Source: Algoriphagus ornithinivorans (GTDB lineage Bacteria > Bacteroidota > Bacteroidia > Cytophagales > Cyclobacteriaceae). Taken from it: DNA of 64,000 nucleotides. The notes below the pieces were generated by a model. The model was not told the origin of the DNA. It made no database searches and saw nothing but the letters and a program-made list of their open reading frames with translations. Below, piece by piece: positions 8,111 through 16,289 of the stretch (the first letter of the stretch is position 1; the number at the start of each line of letters is the position of its first letter). The position numbers and the translations under genes are program-made. The stretch lies in contig NZ_FOVW01000001.1 in the NCBI RefSeq assembly GCF_900115305.1, positions 310,001 through 374,000 of the forward strand, in the 5' to 3' direction.

Positions 8111-9811
8111 ATGAACCCAGCATTGAATTTTATGAAACAGCTCCAACCCTCCTTTTACTTTCTTTTAATCCTGATTTGTATCTGTTCTTGCAAGACTGAA
8201 GAAGAACAAAAAGACCCTCCCAATATTGTCTTCATCATGTCAGACGATCATGCTTATCAGGCTATTTCAGCCTATAGCGATCATTTGATTGAAACTCCAA
8301 ATATTGACAGGATAGCTAAAATGGGGATGCTTTTCACTAATGCCACGGTGACGAATTCCATCTGCGCACCAAGCAGGGCTACTATACTGACAGGCTTGCA
8401 TTCCCATTTAAATGGAAAAGTTGATAATTACTTTCCCTTCGATACCACGAATGTAACCTTTCCTCAACTCTTCCAGGAAGCAGGTTATCAAACTGCCATG
8501 TTTGGAAAGCTTCATTTTGGGAATAATCCAAAAGGATTTGATCAGTTTAAAATTCTACCCGGACAGGGAGTTTATTACAATCCAACCTTTATTACGAAAA
8601 ACGAGGGTAGGATAGAAGTGGAAGGCTATGTTACCGATGTAATCACTGACATGACCTTAGATTGGCTTCAGAATGAAAGAAAGGCCAATCAACCCTTTAT
8701 GTTGATGTATTTGCATAAAGCTCCTCACAGAGAATGGGCTCCTGCGGAAAGGCATTTGGAAGAGTTTACTCAAAGGACTTTCCCGGAGCCGGCTACTTTG
8801 TTTGATGACTACTCTGGAAGAGGGAGGGCTGCAAAAGAAGCAGAAATGAATTTGCTCAAGCACATGAACTGGGCAGGTGACTCTAAGATTTATCCGGAAG
8901 TATTGAAAGAACTGGGTATTCCACCGACTTCGGACTGGGACTGGAGAGCATTGGAAAATGAAATTGGAAGAATGAATCCTGAGCAAAGAGCAACTTGGGA
9001 TAAATACTATAGACCTATCGCTGACTCCCTTAAAAAGACCTATGCATCCATGTCACAGGAAGATTTGATGAGATGGAGATATCAGCGTTATATGCAGGAT
9101 TACTTGGCTACCATCAAAGCTGTTGATGAAAACGTAGGTCGAGTTTTGGATTATTTGGAAGAGAATGGCTTGATGGAAAATACCATCGTCGTTTACACTT
9201 CAGATCAGGGCTTTTATCTAGGAGAGCATGGTTGGTTTGATAAGCGATTTGTCTATGATGAGTCTTTCAAAACTCCATTGTTGGTGGCTTGGCCGGGAAA
9301 AGTAAAGCCAGGAACCAAATCAGATGAGATGGTTCAAAATCTAGACTTTGCTCAAACCCTACTCGAAGCAGCAGGAATTCCGGCTCCTTCACATATGCAA
9401 GGTGAAAGTCTGCTTCCTTTACTCAAGGGTGAAAATGAAAAATGGACCAGAGATGCAGTGTATTATCATTATTATGAATACCCATCTGTGCATATGGTTA
9501 AAAGGCATTATGCGGTAGTAACCAAGGAGTACAAACTGACGCACTATTATTATGATGTGGACGAATGGGAGTTGGTTGACAGGATCAAAGATCCTAAAGA
9601 ACTCCAGAATGTCTATGATGATCCAGCTTATGCTCAAGTGAAAAAGGAGCTGCATCAAAAGCTAGAAGATTTGAGAAAAAAATATGGAGATAACTCTGAG
9701 ATTTCTCAGCGATATCTGAATGAATACTTGGATCACCTGGAAAAGACCCAACAGTTTGGTGGGGGAAATAAAGAGGTGACTAAGCAATTGTTGGAAAATA
9801 GGAAAAAATGA
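8111..9811 (+). CDS. Lipoprotein sulfatase (formylglycine type)
   Basis: This 566-residue member of the arylsulfatase/alkaline phosphatase superfamily hydrolyses sulfate esters, probably on a polysaccharide. The N-terminus is a lipoprotein signal with lipobox CICSC; the start may be the second Met at 8132 (MKQLQPSFYF). Metal-binding NIVFIMSDDHA follows at about 37-47, and the formylglycine signature C-A-P-S-R begins at Cys85, the residue matured to FGly. A second metal-binding motif, TSDQGFYLGEHGWFDKR, is near 362-378. The last 127 coding bases recur at 26318-26444 with one synonymous difference, so the gene's 3' end marks one border of the N2O island. No adjacent sulfatase-maturating enzyme was seen. 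Confidence 0.92.
   Translation: MNPALNFMKQLQPSFYFLLILICICSCKTEEEQKDPPNIVFIMSDDHAYQAISAYSDHLIETPNIDRIAKMGMLFTNATVTNSICAPSRATILTGLHSHLNGKVDNYFPFDTTNVTFPQLFQEAGYQTAMFGKLHFGNNPKGFDQFKILPGQGVYYNPTFITKNEGRIEVEGYVTDVITDMTLDWLQNERKANQPFMLMYLHKAPHREWAPAERHLEEFTQRTFPEPATLFDDYSGRGRAAKEAEMNLLKHMNWAGDSKIYPEVLKELGIPPTSDWDWRALENEIGRMNPEQRATWDKYYRPIADSLKKTYASMSQEDLMRWRYQRYMQDYLATIKAVDENVGRVLDYLEENGLMENTIVVYTSDQGFYLGEHGWFDKRFVYDESFKTPLLVAWPGKVKPGTKSDEMVQNLDFAQTLLEAAGIPAPSHMQGESLLPLLKGENEKWTRDAVYYHYYEYPSVHMVKRHYAVVTKEYKLTHYYYDVDEWELVDRIKDPKELQNVYDDPAYAQVKKELHQKLEDLRKKYGDNSEISQRYLNEYLDHLEKTQQFGGGNKEVTKQLLENRKK
9675..9801 (+). repeat. Left copy of 127-bp direct repeat (sulfatase 3' end)
   Basis: The segment is identical to 26318-26444 except for A/G at 9772/26415, a synonymous Lys codon change. 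The homology stops abruptly at both ends. It lies inside the intact sulfatase gene. Confidence 0.95.
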
Positions 9812-10143
9812 AATTCCATTCTTAGACTTTAAATACTTAAATATTAATAAGCCCAGAACTTAATTTATCTGGGCTTTTTCTTTTTTCCTGAAAAGGGGAG
9901 CTGCTTTTTTGGCTATTTGCTTTGAAAAATTCTATATCCCCTCAGTTAAACTGAAAATTCAAAAAAGTAAGGCAGTTTCTTAATCCATAAAAGTAGCTCC
10001 CAAATAAAATATTATTATGCTTCCTCAAATTGATTTTCAATTAATTTCTGGAAGGATTATTAAAAAAGACAGCTTATTGAAGAATGATTAGCCTCCTAAT
10101 CAATTAAAATTGCATGATTTTCGGGTGGCCTACTCGATGAAAA
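9812..10143. other. Intergenic region after sulfatase
   Basis: AT-rich, with no credible ORF. It holds the sulfatase terminator (9849-9886) and a short hairpin-like GATTAG/CTAATC repeat near 10086-10100. Nothing else is recognisable. Confidence 0.6.
9849..9886 (+). terminator. Rho-independent terminator after sulfatase
   Basis: Perfect 9-bp stem AAGCCCAGA/TCTGGGCTT (9849-9857 with 9868-9876), 10-base loop, then a T-rich tail. Confidence 0.85.
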
Positions 10144-10581
10144 TCAAATTATATTTCCCAAATGGGTTTGGCCCTTGATCACTTCTACGGCAAGGTGTTT
10201 GAGACTCTTTGAGGTTAGCATAATATCAATTTCTTTACGGACCTTTACTACTTCGAAATGAAGTGGGCAGGGATTTTTTTCTGAGCATTTATGAAGCCCC
10301 AAGCTACATCCCGAAAATAGCTGATCTCCATCCACGATTTTGACCACGTCTTTCAAATTGAAATTTGCATGGGATTCATCTGCAAAAAAGCCTCCATTAG
10401 GGCCTTTGATTGATCCCACAATCTTGGCTTTTGTGAGATTCTGTAAAATTTTGGCAGTAAACGCCTCAGGAGCACCTATTTTTTGGCCAATTTCCTTAGC
10501 ACTAACCTTCCTGTCTTCTAGACTTTGAGTCCAAATGTAAATCACGGACTTAATAGCGTACTTAGTTGCTTGGGAGAACAT
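10144..10581 (-). CDS. Rrf2-family transcriptional regulator (NsrR/IscR-like), copy 1
   Basis: A winged-helix Rrf2 protein of 145 residues if started at the ATG at 10581 (MFSQATKYAIK). An upstream in-frame start at 10614 would place the GGAT-N6-ATCC operator inside the gene, so 10581 is preferred. The recognition helix region APEAFTAKILQNL and the wing GSIKGPNGGFF are typical. A cysteine cluster, GCSLGLHKCSEKNPC (C-x6-C-x5-C), could hold an Fe-S cluster that senses NO or oxygen. It is a paralog of the regulator at 17240 with the same layout. The operator 4 bases upstream of the start suggests autoregulation. A terminator separates it from the fasciclin gene. Confidence 0.88.
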   Translation of the reverse strand: MFSQATKYAIKSVIYIWTQSLEDRKVSAKEIGQKIGAPEAFTAKILQNLTKAKIVGSIKGPNGGFFADESHANFNLKDVVKIVDGDQLFSGCSLGLHKCSEKNPCPLHFEVVKVRKEIDIMLTSKSLKHLAVEVIKGQTHLGNII

Positions 10582-10584
10582 ATT

Positions 10585-10598
10585 GGATAATTTTATCC
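10585..10598 (-). promoter_or_regulatory. GGAT-N6-ATCC operator, site R1
   Basis: GGAT-AATTTT-ATCC, a perfect palindrome just upstream of the Rrf2 copy 1 start codon. It is one of eight sites with identical geometry between 10.5 and 17.7 kb. Confidence 0.6.
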
Positions 10599-10624
10599 GA
10601 AATATAACCTTCACTTATTAAAGG

Positions 10625-10655
10625 AAAAAAGCCGGAAGTAGCAAAACCCCGGCCT
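10625..10655 (-). terminator. Terminator after fasciclin gene
   Basis: On the minus strand GCCGG (10653-10649) pairs with CCGGC (10635-10631), followed by six T (10630-10625). It lies between the fasciclin gene and Rrf2 copy 1. Confidence 0.7.
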
Positions 10656-10692
10656 TTCAAGAAAAACCCTAACAAAATTCTTAAATAGTCTC

Positions 10693-11244
10693 CTATTTTG
10701 GAAGTAGGACTTGGTCAATGACGTGGATGATACCATTGGATGCGGTGACAGTGCCGATAATTTTTGCTCCATTAATGGTAACCGTTCCATCTTCGGCAAC
10801 AGTGACGGTGACTGATCGGCCATCTGCTGTTCCAAGATTCCTGGCATTTACAAAATCACCGGGTTTGTAAACTCCCAGTAAAACATGGTATTCGAGGATG
10901 TCCCGGAGTTTTCGTTGATTCTCTGGTTTGACTAGATCATCTAGAGTACCGGCGGGTAATTCATCAAACGCGGTGTTGGTGGGAGCAAAGACTGTAAATG
11001 GTCCAACATTGGTCAAAGCATCTACATAGTCTGCGGCTTTCAATGCCGCGACAAGTGTGCTGTGATCTGCAGAGCTAATGGCTACTTGTACCACATTAGG
11101 ATTGGAAACATCGTCCACAACAGCAGATTGTCCAGGCCCCGGAGCAGACTCAGCGGTAGAAGTTGTGATATCTGTGGCCTGACCGCCACAAGACCAGGCG
11201 GCCAGGGCCAGAAACAAAGAAGGGAGATAAAGCAACTTTTTCAT
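10693..11244 (-). CDS. Fasciclin (FAS1) domain lipoprotein
   Basis: This 183-residue protein has a lipoprotein signal (lipobox near AAWSC, Cys19), a low-complexity Ser/Ala/Gly linker and one FAS1 domain (about 50-183). The domain shows its two hallmark blocks, GPFTVFAPTNTAFDELP and the C-terminal NGIIHVIDQVLLP. FAS1 domains mediate adhesion or protein contacts; the role here is unknown. Two AAAGGAT-N6-ATCCTTT sites upstream place it with the nitrosative-stress genes, so a role in protecting or assembling an envelope metalloenzyme is possible but only inferred from context. Confidence 0.88.
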   Translation of the reverse strand: MKKLLYLPSLFLALAAWSCGGQATDITTSTAESAPGPGQSAVVDDVSNPNVVQVAISSADHSTLVAALKAADYVDALTNVGPFTVFAPTNTAFDELPAGTLDDLVKPENQRKLRDILEYHVLLGVYKPGDFVNARNLGTADGRSVTVTVAEDGTVTINGAKIIGTVTASNGIIHVIDQVLLPK

Positions 11245-11332
11245 AGTGAAGAGAGATAAGAATTTGGATCTTTTTGAAAGTTGAATGCTTAAGGTTATTG
11301 AATCATCAGTTAAATGTAAATCCCATAAAAAT

Positions 11333-11352
11333 AAAAGACAAATAAATCCTTT
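11333..11352 (-). promoter_or_regulatory. AAAGGAT-N6-ATCCTTT-type operator, site R2
   Basis: AAAAGAC-AAATAA-ATCCTTT, about 90 bases upstream of the fasciclin start. The spacing of 6 matches the other members of the family. Confidence 0.5.
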
Positions 11353-11407
11353 ATTATTTTTAAAAAATCTTAAGAAAATTTATCTCAATATATATAAGGC
11401 TATTTTA

Positions 11408-11427
11408 GCGAGATAATTTTATCCTAT
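11408..11427 (-). promoter_or_regulatory. AAAGGAT-N6-ATCCTTT-type operator, site R3
   Basis: GCGAGAT-AATTTT-ATCCTAT. It shares the spacer AATTTT with site R1 and lies 75 bases beyond R2. It is weaker than the rest. Confidence 0.4.
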
Positions 11428-11696
11428 TTAATAGGTTGATTTGCTAGTATTCTAGTAAGAAAATGCATTCAGAAATTAATTTATTAGCTTATTTTTTAAA
11501 TGATTGAGTAAGACAATCCTCGATCCTCGGGGCGACTATTTAAATTGAGATCTTTTGAAATCGAGCAAAAGAGGGTGATAACTTCTTGATGTGAAAAAAC
11601 TTGATGTCCTAAATCCCGGATTCCCTAGAGTAGTTTGAAAATAAATCATTTACCTTCTGAAAACTTGGTTTGCGACTTGGGATCTTGAAAATAAGC

Positions 11697-12818
11697 TCAA
11701 TGAAGTATCTTTTTCCTGCCTTCTCTGTAAATTTTATTCCCAGATTGGCTGGAAGTACCACCTTTCCTTATTTTCCCGATAATGATTCCTGCCATCAGCA
11801 CTAACTGAATCAAAATCAAGTATCCATTCGCTACTCCTAATACTTTGCGCAGCTCATATTCACCTAGGATACTAGCCACAATCCTTCCAAAAAGACTAAG
11901 CTGAAAACCGATCCAAGTGATCCAAAGAACCGGATGATAAGGGGTCTCCCGGATCCCAAAAATTGTAGGGAAAATAATCGGAGCATGTGCCCAAATCATG
12001 GAAAAAGTAAATCCCAAAAAGAAGGTGTGAAGCATCAAGTCGTAGTATAAGGTGTGATTTTCCATTCCCATCAAAATCAAGCCATGGATCCCCAGCCATA
12101 AATATCCGACCTGTAATCCAATCCCGATATAGCGGAATTGGGCAGCTTGGCGGGAAGCCACCTTTGCCATGTCAAAAACCAATAACCATGCAGCAATCAA
12201 TAGGGCTGAAATTCCCATAATCTCATTGCCCCAAGCGTGAAAGGGAACGATCAAGCCCACCGTGAATAGGGCAAGGAGGGATTTTAAGGCGTTTTGTGAC
12301 CAGGATGGGACTGGTAAAAACTGGCTCAATTCAAGCCGTTCGCCCACAATAGTAAACAGGAGGAAGCCAATCCACCAAGTACTTCCCGCTGCAATCAATC
12401 CGGTCTGCCATGCAAGAAAATTGCCGATAAACCAGGAGACAGCGCCTCCATACAGCAACGCGGAGTGGAATTTTGGATGCTTCAGAGTTTGCAGGTGCAT
12501 AATCAAGCTTAGCCCGAGAGACCCTGTGGTCAATAGGAGCAAACCAACTTCAAAGAGACCAAGGAGAAAAACGAAAACTGAAATCCCGGTAAGGAAAGGA
12601 ATCAAAAGCCATGTTTTTTTTGCCATGACCATGGCCCGCTCCAGAGAAATCAAAGTTCCCAAGAATCCACCCGTCATAATCAATCCATGTTGACTTGCGG
12701 CTTCGATAAGGGGGATCGCGGGGTAGCCAAGCCTGATCCAGCCTCCGGATATCCCGACCACCAAACCCAAAAGAATAAAGGGGAGCAGGTAGAAGGCCTT
12801 GAATGAGGAGGGAATCAT
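11697..12818 (-). CDS. NnrS/heme-copper-like polytopic membrane protein
   Basis: A very hydrophobic protein of about 373 residues with roughly 12 membrane helices. Conserved-looking histidines sit in helices: SQHGLIMTGGFLGTLISLERA near the N-terminus and DLMLHTFFLGFTFSMIWAHAPIIFP late. This fits NnrS-like or other heme/copper-binding membrane proteins found with NO-response genes, but assignment to the NnrS family is by context and composition only. The start is uncertain: a TTG at 12827 directly abuts the RIC stop, while the ATG at 12818 (MIPSSFKAF) looks better. It is the second gene of the RIC1 operon and so shares operators R4 and R5. Confidence 0.7.
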   Translation of the reverse strand: MIPSSFKAFYLLPFILLGLVVGISGGWIRLGYPAIPLIEAASQHGLIMTGGFLGTLISLERAMVMAKKTWLLIPFLTGISVFVFLLGLFEVGLLLLTTGSLGLSLIMHLQTLKHPKFHSALLYGGAVSWFIGNFLAWQTGLIAAGSTWWIGFLLFTIVGERLELSQFLPVPSWSQNALKSLLALFTVGLIVPFHAWGNEIMGISALLIAAWLLVFDMAKVASRQAAQFRYIGIGLQVGYLWLGIHGLILMGMENHTLYYDLMLHTFFLGFTFSMIWAHAPIIFPTIFGIRETPYHPVLWITWIGFQLSLFGRIVASILGEYELRKVLGVANGYLILIQLVLMAGIIIGKIRKGGTSSQSGNKIYREGRKKILH

Positions 12819-12827
12819 TTCTTTCAA

Positions 12828-13556
12828 TCAGTTTATGCTCTGGCCAGGCTTCAAGGAAATGGCTTCGGGGAATAAGATATTATGCTCCAAGTGCATATGC
12901 TTCTGAAGATTTACATCAAATTCCTGAAGTAATGCAAAGGCTACTTTGTAGGTATTGCAGGCATAGGAGGGAGGATTGTAATCATTTGAAAGTCTCCGGA
13001 TCTTTTCCAAACACGCTCCTTCTTGAGCATGATCCTCCATTAATTGGTAGATCAATTCTCGGATTTTCTGGAAATTTGGGCTCAAAAGCAGTTTTTTTCT
13101 CTCTTCGTCTGTGCAAATCTTGCGGATGAACGGAAAAACTATCAGCTCTTCCTGTTGTAAATGTCTTTTTAAATCTTCGGTGGAATCTTCAAAAAGGGCT
13201 TTGATTTTTTTGAGCTGAGGTTCATGGGCGCCGTGAACCTTGACGACTCGCTTTAGGAATTTCCGGATTAGTGGAATCCGTTCCCGGAGCATGGCGTGAT
13301 GCTTATTTTCAATATAGTTCGCCAATAGGGTTAAAGGCCAACTTTTGTAATCGAAGTGATCCTCAGCAGGTTGGGTGAATGCTTCAACAAGTTTTTCAAA
13401 CAAAAGCTGGGGGTCTATCTTTTTCTGAGTGCATGCCTCCTGAATTGTCTGATCTCCTTTGCAACAAAAATCTATTCCGAAAGTCCGGAATACCAGAGCA
13501 GCTCTGTAATCCCTTGAGACTATTTCGCTTATGGGTAGTTCTGCGATATTTTTCAT
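12828..13556 (-). CDS. RIC-family di-iron protein (ScdA/YtfE), copy 1
   Basis: A 242-residue repair-of-iron-centres protein, expected to restore Fe-S clusters damaged by NO or oxidants. It has the N-terminal ScdA/DUF542 domain with the paired cysteines of GIDFCCKGDQ (about 28-37), followed by a hemerythrin-like four-helix bundle. Candidate iron ligands are in NKHHAM, RHLQQEE, MEDHAQEG and the terminal KHMHLEHNILFPEA. It is paralogous to the gene at 17720. It is the first gene of a minus-strand operon with the NnrS-like protein. A GGAT-N6-GTCC operator (R4) lies just upstream of its start. Confidence 0.93.
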   Translation of the reverse strand: MKNIAELPISEIVSRDYRAALVFRTFGIDFCCKGDQTIQEACTQKKIDPQLLFEKLVEAFTQPAEDHFDYKSWPLTLLANYIENKHHAMLRERIPLIRKFLKRVVKVHGAHEPQLKKIKALFEDSTEDLKRHLQQEELIVFPFIRKICTDEERKKLLLSPNFQKIRELIYQLMEDHAQEGACLEKIRRLSNDYNPPSYACNTYKVAFALLQEFDVNLQKHMHLEHNILFPEAISLKPGQSIN

Positions 13557-13561
13557 ATAAT

Positions 13562-13581
13562 AAAGGATATTATTGTCCTCT
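13562..13581 (-). promoter_or_regulatory. AAAGGAT-N6-ATCCTTT-type operator, site R4
   Basis: AAAGGAT-ATTATT-GTCCTCT, 6 bases upstream of the RIC1 start codon, so it would overlap the RIC1 leader or promoter. Confidence 0.6.
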
Positions 13582-13643
13582 TTTTAAAGTTAAGAAAAGG
13601 GACGATGTCCCGAGTTCATTTGTAAAGTTACAAATCTATTAAA

Positions 13644-13663
13644 AAAAGATAAAAAAGTCCTTT
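13644..13663. promoter_or_regulatory. AAAGGAT-N6-ATCCTTT-type operator, site R5
   Basis: AAAAGAT-AAAAAA-GTCCTTT. Flanking TATTAAA (13637-13643) and TTTAATA (13661-13667) also pair. It lies about 90 bases upstream of RIC1. Confidence 0.5.
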
Positions 13664-13905
13664 AATAATTTTCTCAACTTTTTATCTCTAAGACTTAGGA
13701 TCAATGGATTTCTCTTGAGAGATAACTTTTTAATTTTGCAGGTGAAAAATCATTCTGAATTCATTAGCATATAAAATTCTAGGTATTTTTTTTGAAAATA
13801 GTCATTTAAGACTAAAATAAAAGCTTTTTGATTAGCCAACTTCATAGGGTAACCAATTTATTTTTTCAAAAATGAATTGAGGGTACCTTGTTTCGATAAA
13901 AATTA

Positions 13906-13919
13906 ATGATAAATATCAT
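13906..13919 (+). promoter_or_regulatory. FNR/CRP-family-like palindrome upstream of nrdD
   Basis: ATGATA-AA-TATCAT, a perfect 14-bp palindrome containing TGAT-N4-ATCA, the core of FNR-type sites. It is about 95 bases upstream of the anaerobic ribonucleotide reductase gene, a known FNR-family target in other bacteria. The regulator is not in this window. Confidence 0.4.
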
Positions 13920-13977
13920 GCTGGGATCTGAGGAATATTAGTTCAGATTTTTTTCAGTTGGCTCGCTTTTTATTCAA

Positions 13978-14005
13978 TATTAAAGGATAAAATAATCCCT
14001 TAATA
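13978..14005 (+). promoter_or_regulatory. AAAGGAT-N6-ATCCTTT-type operator, site R6 (nrdD)
   Basis: A 28-bp palindrome with 11-bp arms (TATTAAAGGAT and ATCCCTTAATA, one mismatch) and a 6-base spacer. It ends 9 bases before the nrdD ATG, the best-formed member of the family along with R7. Confidence 0.65.
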
Positions 14006-14014
14006 AGATGAAAT

Positions 14015-16135
14015 ATGGAACAATATGTAATCAAAAGAAATGGAGAATATGAGCCCTTTGCTTCCTTTAAGATTGAAGACGCCCTGAAAAAAGGCTTTCA
14101 TAGTGTATCCGAAGTCTATGATTCGGTAGTTTTTGATCGAATTCTCAGAAATTTAGCTTCCAAGACCACTTGGGCGGTTGAAGAGATTCAGGATTTGATC
14201 GAAAAGGAGCTTTTTCAGTCGGGTTACTTTCAGGTCATGCGGTCCTTTATGCTCTACCGTCATACCCGAAAACTTCAGCGTGAACATGTGGCTGGACTCA
14301 ACGATGACACCACCTATGTGGACAGTACCCAGACAATCGAAGAATATATCCAGCAGACTGACTGGCGGATCAATGCCAACGCCAATACTTCCTACTCCAA
14401 TGCCGGCTTGGTCAACAATGTGGCCGGAAAGATCATCGCCAACTATTGGTTGGACAAGGTTTACAATAAGGAGGAAGGCTATGCTCATCGCAATGGGGAC
14501 CTACATATTCATGATCTTGATTGCTTGACGGGCTATTGTGCAGGGTGGAGCTTGAGGGGCTTACTCAATGAAGGATTTAATGGAGTCCGGGGTCGGGTTG
14601 AAAGCCGTCCACCCTCGCATTTTCGTGAAGCCCTGGGGCAAATGGCTAATTTTCTGGGTATCCTCCAAAGTGAATGGGCAGGAGCACAGGCGTTCAGTTC
14701 TTTTGATACCTATTTGGCACCTTATGTATTCAAGGACCAGCTCAATTATAAGGAGATCGAGAAAGCCATTCGTTCTTTTGTCTATAATCTCAATGTTCCA
14801 GCGAGATGGGGTCAATCGCCTTTCACCAATGTGACACTGGACTGGGTAGTTCCCGAGGATCTGAAAGACCAGATGCCGACCAAGAGTGACCTGCATCTAT
14901 TCCAGGGGATCGATTCTGATTTGTTGATGGAAAAGGCGAGAAAGCGGGGAGTGAATTCCCTGGAAGAACTTACTTACATGCATTTCCAACCCGAAATGGA
15001 GCTGATCAACAAGGCTTACTACAGGATTATGACCGAAGGAGATGCGAATGGGCAGCCTTTCACTTTCCCTATTCCTACGGTTAATATCACCGAAGACTTT
15101 GATTGGTACGGACCCAATACGGATTTGCTGTTTGAAAATACGGCCAAAATAGGCTCTTCTTATTTTCAAAATTTCATAGGCAGTCAATATACGGTGGATG
15201 AGAATGGTCAAAAGATAGAAAACCCCAATGCCTACAAGCCCAATGCTGTTCGGTCGATGTGCTGTCGCCTTCAACTCGATTTACGGGAGTTGCTGAAGCG
15301 TGGAAATGGGCTCTTTGGAAGTGCCGAGATGACCGGAAGTATCGGGGTGGTGACGATCAATATGGCACGCTTGGGTTATTTATTCTCCGGAAATAAGGCT
15401 GGACTTTATGAGCGATTGGACTACCTGATGCAGATTTCCAAATCCACTTTGGAAAAAAAGCGGGTTTTCATCCAAGAAATGTACAACCGTGGGCTCTATC
15501 CTTACACTCAACGATATCTGAAGCATTTCCGAAATCACTTTTCGACCATCGGGGTGAATGGTTTGAATGAAATGATTCTGAATTATTCCCAGGGAAAAGA
15601 AGATATCACCGGCCACTTCGGACAAAATTTTGCCGCTGAGCTCCTCGAATACATTCGAAATCGCATGAAAGAATTCCAGGAAGAAACCGGCAACCTTTAT
15701 AATCTCGAGGCTACTCCGGCAGAAGGTACCACTTACCGATTTGCGAAAGAGGATAAGAAACGCTTCCCCGAAATCATCCAAGCTGGAATGGAGGAAAACA
15801 TTTATTACACCAACAGCTCCCAAATCCCGGTAGACTATACCGATGATCCTTTTGAAGCCCTGTTGCTACAGGACGAACTCCAATGCAAGTACACCGGAGG
15901 TACCGTGCTGCACCTGTACATGAGGGAAAAAATCTCTTCGCCTGAGGCTTGTCGCCGCTTGGTGAAAAAGGTGCTTTCCAACTTCAAGTTGCCTTACATC
16001 ACCGTCACTCCGGTATTCAGTATTTGCCCGGTACATGGATACCTCAACGGCGAACATGAATACTGCCCGCATTGCGATGAAGATCTACTCAATTTACTTA
16101 ACCAAAAACCAATAAACTATGCAGACCAGCACTGA
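14015..16135 (+). CDS. nrdD: Anaerobic (class III) ribonucleoside-triphosphate reductase, main chain without glycyl-radical tail
   Basis: A 706-residue NrdD that reduces ribonucleotides under anoxia. An N-terminal ATP-cone (about 1-90, starting YVIKRNGEYEPF) is followed by the barrel with NANTSYSNAGLVNN, HIHDLDCLTGYCAGWSL, RSMCCRLQLD and TGSIGVVTINMARLGY. The C-terminal zinc region reads CPVHGYLNGEHEYCPHC. The chain then stops at NYADQH without the RVxGY glycyl-radical motif that all active NrdD need. That motif is encoded next door in the +1 frame by an overlapping ORF at 16119-16289. The activase gene nrdG follows. Operator R6 and an FNR-like site lie upstream. Confidence 0.93.
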   Translation: MEQYVIKRNGEYEPFASFKIEDALKKGFHSVSEVYDSVVFDRILRNLASKTTWAVEEIQDLIEKELFQSGYFQVMRSFMLYRHTRKLQREHVAGLNDDTTYVDSTQTIEEYIQQTDWRINANANTSYSNAGLVNNVAGKIIANYWLDKVYNKEEGYAHRNGDLHIHDLDCLTGYCAGWSLRGLLNEGFNGVRGRVESRPPSHFREALGQMANFLGILQSEWAGAQAFSSFDTYLAPYVFKDQLNYKEIEKAIRSFVYNLNVPARWGQSPFTNVTLDWVVPEDLKDQMPTKSDLHLFQGIDSDLLMEKARKRGVNSLEELTYMHFQPEMELINKAYYRIMTEGDANGQPFTFPIPTVNITEDFDWYGPNTDLLFENTAKIGSSYFQNFIGSQYTVDENGQKIENPNAYKPNAVRSMCCRLQLDLRELLKRGNGLFGSAEMTGSIGVVTINMARLGYLFSGNKAGLYERLDYLMQISKSTLEKKRVFIQEMYNRGLYPYTQRYLKHFRNHFSTIGVNGLNEMILNYSQGKEDITGHFGQNFAAELLEYIRNRMKEFQEETGNLYNLEATPAEGTTYRFAKEDKKRFPEIIQAGMEENIYYTNSSQIPVDYTDDPFEALLLQDELQCKYTGGTVLHLYMREKISSPEACRRLVKKVLSNFKLPYITVTPVFSICPVHGYLNGEHEYCPHCDEDLLNLLNQKPINYADQH

Positions 16136-16289
16136 ACCGATCCAAACCAAAGCGCTCCTCGATCAGCATGAAGAAAAGCGCACCAAATGTCTCGTGTACA
16201 CCCGCGTGATGGGCTATCACCGTCCCGTGGAGAGTTTTAACATCGGAAAAAAAGGTGAACACAAGCAGCGTACCCATTTCGTCGAATAG
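16119..16289 (+). CDS. Stand-alone glycyl-radical segment of NrdD (56 residues)
   Basis: A small ORF (ATG 16119, TAG 16287-16289) that overlaps the nrdD stop by 17 bases in the +1 frame. It contains KCLVYTRVMGYHRPVESFN, which matches the C-terminal glycyl-radical loop of Bacteroidota NrdD. Gly32 in RVMGY would be the radical residue. An in-frame TAA at 16113-16115 lies two codons before the ATG, so fusion to NrdD needs a +1 frameshift between 16116 and 16133. Otherwise the peptide is made separately by translational coupling. It overlaps the GTG start of nrdG by 35 bases. This is either a genuinely split class III reductase, a programmed frameshift, or a frameshift error or mutation; the sequence alone does not decide. 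Confidence 0.8.
   Translation: MQTSTEPIQTKALLDQHEEKRTKCLVYTRVMGYHRPVESFNIGKKGEHKQRTHFVE

Larger units (their letters stand above)
11245..11696. other. Intergenic region upstream of fasciclin gene
   Basis: AT-rich, 450 bases, no credible ORF. It contains two operator-like sites (R2 and R3). The part nearest the NnrS-like gene (11430-11696) shows nothing recognisable. Confidence 0.6.
13557..14014. other. Divergent regulatory region between RIC1 and nrdD
   Basis: 458 bases without a gene. It contains operators R4, R5 and R6 and an FNR-like palindrome. The remainder is AT-rich with no other clear signal. Confidence 0.6.

Noticed and set aside
10582-10614. Longer start for Rrf2 copy 1
   Set aside because: It would put the operator palindrome inside the coding region, and the added residues do not match the family start.
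12262-12693. Plus-strand open frame of 143 codons opposite the NnrS-like gene
   Set aside because: Lies fully antisense to a well-formed membrane protein and has a Arg/Pro-rich, non-protein-like composition.
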